Shown here one piece after another: positions 58,998-64,000 of a DNA stretch of 64,000 bases. The position numbers were made by a program, and so were the translations under genes. This DNA is from Streptomyces roseifaciens. GTDB lineage: Bacteria > Actinomycetota > Actinomycetes > Streptomycetales > Streptomycetaceae. Positions within the stretch are counted from its first letter, which is position 1. Each line of letters opens with the position of its first letter. Below the pieces are notes generated by a model. That model was not told the DNA's origin and searched no databases. It was given only the letters and a program-made list of their open reading frames with translations. The stretch is taken from the NCBI RefSeq assembly GCF_001445655.1, contig NZ_LNBE01000004.1, positions 1,488,001 to 1,552,000 of the forward strand, read 5' to 3'.

Positions 58998-59447
58998 CGC
59001 GAGCGACTCCACGGCCGTGACGAGCGGGGCCAGTTCCTCGCGCTTGGAGGCCTCCCGGAGGGCCTCGCGCAGCGCGGTGTCGTTCGTCGGCCGGGCCTCT
59101 CCGAGGAGGGCCAGGCCCGCCTCCGTGACGTCGGTGTAGATGCCGCGACGGTCGGTGAGGCAGAGGTAGCGGGTCAGCAGGCCGCGGTCCTCCAGGCGGT
59201 TGACCAGGCGCGTCGTCGCGCTCTGGCTGAGCACGACCGCCTCGGCGACCTCGTTCATGCGCAGGTGGCCGCCCTCGCCGCTGTGCTGCCGGCTGAGCAC
59301 GTCGAGCACGGAGAACTCGCGCACGCTCAGGCCGTGCGCCGCCTGCAGCGCCCGCTCGATGTGCGCCTCGATCCGGCCGTGCAGGGCGGACAGTGCGCAC
59401 CAGCCCTGTGCCAGGCCGAGCAGAGCGGGGTCCGGGGTGCGGGACAT
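58986..59447 (-). CDS. MarR-family transcriptional regulator
   Basis: 153 residues from ATG 59447, with AAGGAGGG 4 bases upstream. The winged HTH (about 60-100, LSVREFSVLDVLSRQHSGEG, then MNEVAEAVVLSQSATTRLVN) is clear. It diverges from an MFS transporter and is the likely repressor of that gene, a common arrangement. Its 3' end lies in a 28-bp tandem repeat. Confidence 0.92.
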   Translation of the reverse strand: MSRTPDPALLGLAQGWCALSALHGRIEAHIERALQAAHGLSVREFSVLDVLSRQHSGEGGHLRMNEVAEAVVLSQSATTRLVNRLEDRGLLTRYLCLTDRRGIYTDVTEAGLALLGEARPTNDTALREALREASKREELAPLVTAVESLAPVS

Positions 59448-59518
59448 GAGGCCCTCCTTCTGACCGCACATGCGTGTCGTCACGGACCAGGATATCTCTG
59501 CATCGCAATAGCCCGCGC

Positions 59519-59540
59519 TTGCAAGTATCCGCGTATGCAA
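59519..59540. promoter_or_regulatory. Candidate MarR operator in the marR-MFS divergent region
   Basis: TTGCA and TGCAA are separated by 12 bp in an AT-rich patch, about 75 bp upstream of marR and 100 bp upstream of the MFS gene. The half-site GCAATA at 59505-59510 may be a second contact. Confidence 0.5.
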
Positions 59541-59640
59541 TTATTGTCTACGCCGGTAAGGGTCGATCGCAATGATGCCCGGCGGGCTCTCCCCGCCCCC
59601 GATCTCTCCCCCTCCCTCCCCTCCTTGAAGGACCCTCGTC

Positions 59641-60906
59641 ATGCCCCTCGCACTGCTGGCGCTCGCCATCGGCGCCTTCGGTATCGGCACCACCGAATTC
59701 GTCACCTCGGGCCTGCTCCCGGAGGTCGCGGACGAGTTCGGCGTCTCCATCCCGACCGCCGGTTACCTGACCACCGGCTACGCGCTGGGCGTCGTGATCG
59801 GCGCCCCGATCCTGGCCGTCCTCGGCAGCCGGGTGCCGCGCAAGAAGATGCTCATGGCCCTGATGGGCCTGTTCGTCGCCGGCAACGTGCTCTCGGCGGT
59901 CGCCCCCGCCTTCGGGGTGATGCTGGCCGGACGGATCGTCGCCTCGTTCGCGCACGGCGCGTTCTTCGGCATCGGCGCGATCGTGGCCGCAGGCCTGGTC
60001 GCCCCGCAGAAGAAGGCGGCCGCGATCTCGATGATGTTCACTGGGCTGACGGTGGCCAACGTGGTGGGCGTGCCGATGGGCACGATGATCGGCCAGAGCG
60101 CCGGCTGGCGCGTCACGTTCTTCCTCATCGCCGGCCTGGGCGTGCTCGCCGTCCTCGGCATCGCCGCGCTCGTACCGCACCAGCCCCGCCCCGAGCAGAC
60201 CCGGATCAGCGGTGAGCTGGCCGCCTTCCGCAACCCCCAGGTCCTGCTCGCCATGGCGATGACGGTCCTCGGCTTCGGCGGCGTCTTCACCATGACCACC
60301 TACTTCACGCCGATGATGACCGACGCCGCGGGCTTCGCCTCCTCGTCCGTCACCTGGCTGCTCGTCCTGTTCGGCCTCGGCATGGTGGCGGGCAACCTCG
60401 TCGGTGGCCGGTTCGCCGACCGTGCGCTGATGCCCATGCTGCTCACGGCCCTGGTCGGCCTTGCGATCGCCCTCGCCCTGCTGCCGCTCGCCACGCACGA
60501 CAAGATCGCCACGGCGGTCGTCGTCCCGCTGATCGGCGCCCTGGGCTTCGCCACCGTCCCGCCGCTGCAGAAGCGCGTCCTCGACCAGACCGCGGACGCA
60601 CCCACCCTCGCCTCCGCCGTCAACATCGGCGCCTTCAACCTGGGCAACGCGATCGCGGCCTGGCTCGGCGGCCTCGTCATCTCCGCCGGCTTCGGCTACA
60701 CGGCGCCCAACTGGGTCGGTGCGGCGATGGCCGCCTCCGCCCTCGCCCTGGCCCTCCTCTCGGCAGCACTGGAGCGGCGTACGGGCGCCCGGGGCGCGGC
60801 GGGTGCGCCGAGCGCGCGGGGCGGGCGCATCGTGGCGCGGCCGGAGCGCGCCGCGACCGCGACCGGGGAACGCGCCGCCCGGGAAGCGGCGACGACGCGG
60901 AACTGA
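59641..60906 (+). CDS. MFS transporter (DHA1 drug/arabinose efflux type)
   Basis: 421 residues from ATG 59641. Twelve membrane segments with the DHA1 loop GSRVPRKKMLMALMGLFVAG and the early motif FGIGTTEFVTSGLLPEVA, typical of AraJ/Cmr-like exporters. The C-terminal 40 residues are polar and Ala/Arg-rich. It is controlled probably by the divergent MarR protein. The substrate is unknown. Confidence 0.92.
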   Translation: MPLALLALAIGAFGIGTTEFVTSGLLPEVADEFGVSIPTAGYLTTGYALGVVIGAPILAVLGSRVPRKKMLMALMGLFVAGNVLSAVAPAFGVMLAGRIVASFAHGAFFGIGAIVAAGLVAPQKKAAAISMMFTGLTVANVVGVPMGTMIGQSAGWRVTFFLIAGLGVLAVLGIAALVPHQPRPEQTRISGELAAFRNPQVLLAMAMTVLGFGGVFTMTTYFTPMMTDAAGFASSSVTWLLVLFGLGMVAGNLVGGRFADRALMPMLLTALVGLAIALALLPLATHDKIATAVVVPLIGALGFATVPPLQKRVLDQTADAPTLASAVNIGAFNLGNAIAAWLGGLVISAGFGYTAPNWVGAAMAASALALALLSAALERRTGARGAAGAPSARGGRIVARPERAATATGERAAREAATTRN

Positions 60907-61079
60907 GCAGCGCGGCCACCGCGGTGGTAGGTAGCACGGCCCGCGCCGGTGCAGCGCCATAACGCGCTGCACGCCCGCCCCAGCAGCACCACAAAGCACA
61001 GCCGCACAACCACCCCAGCAGCACCTGCACCACCACGACACACGGCACACAGCACCACCACGCATATCCAGGAGTTCCC
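60907..61079. other. Intergenic region with hairpins and a G-poor, C/A-rich tract
   Basis: CCACCGCGGTGG (60916-60927) is a perfect palindrome and GCAGCGC/GCGCTGC (60951-60970) a hairpin with 6-base loop. From about 60971 to 61065 the plus strand is depleted of G and rich in CAC/CAGCA, unlike anything nearby. It has no gene. Confidence 0.6.
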
Positions 61080-61520
61080 ATGACCGCCCCCATCACCGCC
61101 ACCACCCCCGTCCTCCCCCTCACCACGGACGACGCCGACGCGCTCCTCGCCGCCGCCCGTCGCGCTGCTGACGAGCAGGGCGTACGAGTCGCTGTCACCG
61201 TCCTCGACGCGGGCGGTCACCTGCTGGCCTTCCGCCGGGACGACCGGGCCGTGCTGATCGCGGGGGAGACCAGCACCCGCAAGGCGTTCACGGCGCTGCA
61301 GCTGGACGCGCCGACGGCCGACCTGGTCGACGCCGTCCAGCCCGGCGGCCTCTTCCACACCCTGCCGACCGCCCTCGACCGCCCGCTGCTCTTCATCGCC
61401 GGCGGTGTCCCGCTCCACCGCGACGGCCGGCTCGTCGGCGCGATCGGCGTGGGCGGCGGGGCGCCGGAGCAGGACCACGGCATCGCGCTGACCGCGATCG
61501 AGGCCGTCCTGGGCGGCTGA
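61080..61520 (+). CDS. GlcG/HbpS-family heme-binding-like protein
   Basis: 146 residues from ATG 61080, with GGAG about 7 bases upstream. The GlcG/HbpS fold is evident in TTDDADALLAAARRAADEQG with VAVTVLDAGGHLLAF and GAIGVGGGAPEQDHGIA. HbpS in Streptomyces binds heme and works with a two-component system when secreted. This copy has no signal peptide and no adjacent sensor genes, so its role may be intracellular. Confidence 0.85.
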   Translation: MTAPITATTPVLPLTTDDADALLAAARRAADEQGVRVAVTVLDAGGHLLAFRRDDRAVLIAGETSTRKAFTALQLDAPTADLVDAVQPGGLFHTLPTALDRPLLFIAGGVPLHRDGRLVGAIGVGGGAPEQDHGIALTAIEAVLGG

Positions 61521-61559
61521 CCCCACAGGCGGGCAGAAGAGGGCCGGCCCGGGCCCGAC

Positions 61560-61603
61560 GCACCGAGGGTGGAGGACGCACACGCGTCCTCCGCCCTCGG
61601 TGC
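61560..61603 (+). terminator. Terminator downstream of the GlcG/HbpS-like gene
   Basis: A 20-bp stem (61560-61579 with 61584-61603) carries one G-U type mismatch. There is no T-run. Confidence 0.7.
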
Positions 61604-61709
61604 TGCCGTTCACCAGAGCCCTCATGAGCCGGGTACCGCGTTCCGGATATCGGATACCGGGGAAGTATTCGTGTGTGCTCGGCGGCCGGCCCGCATACGC
61701 TCGGGCATC

Positions 61710-62342
61710 GTGAGCAGACTGCATTTGTTCGACATGGACGGGACCCTGATGCACGGGTCCGCGGCGGCGATCGAGATATCCCGGCAGCTCGGGGTCGAGC
61801 GGGAGATCGCCGAGCTGGAACGGGCCTTCGCGGCCCGCGAACTCGAACCGCCGCGCTTCGCCGAACTCGCCTGCGCGCTGTGGCGGGAACTCACCGAGGA
61901 ACAGGTCGCCGCGGCTTTCGACGGCGCGCCCTGGCTGGCCGGAATACGTGACGTGTGGGCGGAGATCCGGGCCCGCGGCGAGCGCTGCGCCGTGATCTCG
62001 CTGTCCCCGGGATTCTTTGTCGAACGCCTGCTGACCTGGGGCGCCGACGCGGCGCACGGCTCGCGCTGGCCCGCGGTGCCCTTCCGGGACCCGGTGGACC
62101 CGGCGGGCATCCTCGACGCCGCGGCGAAGGTGCGGATCGCGGACGAGCTCTGCGCGGAATTCGGCCTGACCCGTGCCGACTGCGTGGCCTACGGGGACTC
62201 GATGTCGGATGCGCTGCTCTTCTCCGCGGTTCCGGTCTCCGTGGCGGTGAACGCCGACCACCACGTCCGGGATATCGCCGTGCACTCCTATGCGGGCCGG
62301 GACCTCAGGGAGGCGTACGCACTCGTCGGCTCCGGCCGATAG
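61710..62342 (+). CDS. HAD-family phosphatase
   Basis: 210 residues from GTG 61710. The HAD motif I FDMDGTLMHG is at residues 7-16, motif II is near VISLSPG, and motif III/IV has GDSMSDALLF. It resembles phosphoserine phosphatase-like haloacid dehalogenases. The substrate is unknown. In-frame upstream codons are ignored as the fold starts at the SRLHLFDMDGT segment. Confidence 0.9.
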   Translation: MSRLHLFDMDGTLMHGSAAAIEISRQLGVEREIAELERAFAARELEPPRFAELACALWRELTEEQVAAAFDGAPWLAGIRDVWAEIRARGERCAVISLSPGFFVERLLTWGADAAHGSRWPAVPFRDPVDPAGILDAAAKVRIADELCAEFGLTRADCVAYGDSMSDALLFSAVPVSVAVNADHHVRDIAVHSYAGRDLREAYALVGSGR

Positions 62343-62689
62343 CCCGCAGTCGGTAGTCGGCGATCGATAGTCCGCGATCGATAGTCCGTGGCCGATTCCG
62401 TAACAGTGAAGTCCGCATCGACGAAAGGGGGTTGTTCCCATCATGTCGAACGGTAGGGTCAACTCCCGTTCGCGGGACTCGGCTTGTCCCCGGGGTGGGG
62501 GAATCGGCTCAGCCTAGCCTCAACCGGGGCCCTGTCACTCGTACTTCCCGCGATTTGCGCGAGGCGGCGCAGAAGATGGCATGCTGCGCAGCCTGGAACA
62601 GCGACCCATGAGCAGAGCGGGGAATTGCGAACACTTTCCGGCTAGGACGGAAGTGCGAGGACGGACCGAGAGATGTTCGAGGCGAGACG
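62343..62689. other. 347-bp region between the HAD and flavohemoprotein genes
   Basis: Contains a 14-bp tandem duplication (CGATCGATAGTCCG at 62361-62374 and 62375-62388) preceded by a partial copy. No gene recognised. The flavohemoprotein promoter should be here; no NsrR-like or other operator was identified. Confidence 0.6.
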
Positions 62690-64000
62690 ATGAAGGACGC
62701 TCCGACCAGGTCGGCCGACGGTGGCGCGCACGGCAGAGGGAGTGACCGGGGCTGGTTCACCCCGACGCAGCCACCGGACGGAGACAGGGCCCGCGACGGG
62801 CACGGCAGGCCACCGGAAGGCGGGACGGAGGCGGAGGCCGCGCGGCCGGCGCCACGGCCGGGCAAGTGGGTGGCGGTGCGGTCGGCGGAGCAGTCGAAGC
62901 CCCGGACACAGGCTCAGCCACCACCCCAGCCGCAACCCCAGCCACAAGCGCGGCCACAACCTCAGCCACAACCCGAGCTACAAACCCGGCCGCAACCCGA
63001 GCCGCACGGGTACGAACCACCGCAGGCACACGAACCGCCCCACACGTACGAACCGCCGCGCGGGTACCAAGCGCCTCACGCGTACGGGACGCCCCACGCG
63101 TACGAACACCAGCGCCCGGCCGAACCCCCACCCGACAGGGGATTCCGCCCCGCCTGGGAACCCGTTCCCATCCCCGCTGCCGCCCCGGCCCCCGCCGCAG
63201 CACCCGCTCCCACCCCCGCGGCCCCCGCCGCCCCCGCGCCCGAAGCGGCGCAATCCCCCGACGCCCTGCTGATCCGCCGCACCATGGCGGAGATCGAGCC
63301 CGTGGCCGACAAGGCGACCTCGTACTTCTACGCGCTGCTGTTCATACAGCACCCCGATCTGCGCGCCCTCTTCCCCGCGGCCATGGACACCCAGCGCGAC
63401 CGTCTCTTCCGGGCGCTGCTGACCGCCGCCCAGCACGCGGACGACTCCGCCACGCTCACCACCTACCTCTCCCGGCTGGGCCGCGGGCACCGGAAGTACG
63501 GCACCCTGCCCGAGCACTACCCCGCGGTCGGCGAGTGCCTGATCGCCGCCCTCAGCCGCTATGCGCCGGCCACCTGGAACGGGCACACCGAGGCGGCCTG
63601 GGTCCGGGTCTACACGGCGATCTCCCAGATCATGATCGACGCCGCCGCGGAGGACGAACGGCACTCGCCCGCCTGGTGGCAGGCCGAGATCGTCAACCAC
63701 GAACTGCGCACGCCGGACATCGCCGTCGTGACCGTACGGCCCGACCAGCCCTACCCCTTCGTCGCAGGCCAGTACACCAACCTGGAAACCCCCTGGTGGC
63801 CGCGTGTGTGGCGGCCCTACTCCTTCTCCGCCGCGCCCCGCCCGGACGGGCTGCTCTCCTTCCACGTCAAGGCCGTGCCCGCCGGCTGGGTGTCCGGCGC
63901 CCTCGTCCACCGCGCCCGCCCGGGTGACGTCCTGCGGCTCGGGCCCCCCACCGGTTCCATGATTGTGGACCACAGCACTGACAACGGCCTGTTGTGCCTG
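62690..64000 (+). CDS. Flavohemoprotein with Pro/Gln-rich N-terminal extension, 3'-truncated by the window edge
   Basis: 437 visible residues from ATG 62690, with GAGG 8 bases upstream, open to the window edge. Residues 1-187 are low-complexity: PQ-rich, then Tyr/Glu/Pro/His repeats such as HGYEPPQAHEPP, then Ala/Pro. The globin domain starts near residue 188 (LLIRRTMAEIEPVADKATSY) with the proximal-His region GRGHRKYGTLPEHY. The FAD-binding part begins with VTVRPDQPYPFVAGQYTNLE and RPYSFSAAP. The NAD-binding domain is outside the window. Flavohemoproteins detoxify nitric oxide with O2 and NAD(P)H. Such a long N-terminal tail is unusual and may target or anchor the enzyme. Confidence 0.85.
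   Translation, partial: MKDAPTRSADGGAHGRGSDRGWFTPTQPPDGDRARDGHGRPPEGGTEAEAARPAPRPGKWVAVRSAEQSKPRTQAQPPPQPQPQPQARPQPQPQPELQTRPQPEPHGYEPPQAHEPPHTYEPPRGYQAPHAYGTPHAYEHQRPAEPPPDRGFRPAWEPVPIPAAAPAPAAAPAPTPAAPAAPAPEAAQSPDALLIRRTMAEIEPVADKATSYFYALLFIQHPDLRALFPAAMDTQRDRLFRALLTAAQHADDSATLTTYLSRLGRGHRKYGTLPEHYPAVGECLIAALSRYAPATWNGHTEAAWVRVYTAISQIMIDAAAEDERHSPAWWQAEIVNHELRTPDIAVVTVRPDQPYPFVAGQYTNLETPWWPRVWRPYSFSAAPRPDGLLSFHVKAVPAGWVSGALVHRARPGDVLRLGPPTGSMIVDHSTDNGLLCL

Overview
The window is a 64-kb stretch of a Streptomyces chromosome (or a very close relative) centred on the replication origin. The evidence is very high GC, GTG and TTG starts, one TTA codon, and the canonical actinobacterial order dciA-recF-gnd-dnaN-oriC-dnaA-rpmH-rnpA-yidD-yidC-jag-rsmG-parA-parB. 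No insertion sequence, prophage or CRISPR array was seen. The first gene (PfkB-type kinase) and the last (flavohemoprotein) are cut by the window edges.

Region by region. 1-3560 is accessory: a PfkB kinase end, then a leftward cluster (a 41-residue peptide, a phosphopantetheinyl-transferase-like protein lacking its active-site residues, and a flavodoxin-fold reductase) divergent from a LuxR-type regulator. 3602-7166 holds tRNA-Ala and tRNA-Ile, an XRE regulator, a membrane Ser/Thr kinase with a TTA codon, the small DLW-39 protein and a DUF3566 protein. 7170-16221 is leftward: gyrA, gyrB, dciA, recF, gnd, dnaN. 16222-17046 is oriC with at least 15 DnaA boxes. dnaA (leftward) and rpmH-rnpA-yidD-yidC-jag-rsmG-parA-parB (rightward) follow, diverging from 19.1-19.5 kb. 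25.6-36.0 kb carries a GNAT protein, trxA/trxB, anti-sigma/sigma factors (RsmA/SigM type), a membrane pseudokinase, MurJ and a DUF6049 protein. Nine parS sites lie between 23.0 and 37.7 kb.

36.2-48.2 kb holds the CCA-adding enzyme, an MFS permease, inositol-1-phosphate synthase with a PadR regulator, a bifunctional penicillin-binding protein, a GT87 transferase, an alanine-racemase-like protein next to a FemX-type transferase, and a small membrane protein. 48.5-53.7 kb is rpsF-ssb-rpsR-rplI, a MATE transporter and dnaB. 53.7-64 kb is more variable: thioredoxin-MerR, serine hydrolase, class V aminotransferase, a TetR protein with a C-terminal zinc-ribbon-like motif, GNAT, MarR/MFS, a GlcG/HbpS-like protein, a HAD phosphatase and a flavohemoprotein with a long Pro/Gln-rich N-terminus.

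How it works together: the core genes cover initiation (DnaA, oriC, DnaN, DnaB, DciA, SSB), topology (GyrAB), origin segregation (ParAB-parS), membrane insertion (YidC, YidD, Jag) and cell-wall export and cross-linking (MurJ, pseudokinase, PBP, FemX). Thiol redox control is represented by SigM/RsmA, TrxA/TrxB and a second Trx with MerR. The least explained material is the peptide locus at 1357-3560, the parS sites built into terminators and codons, the 28-bp repeats at the end of marR, and the extended flavohemoprotein.
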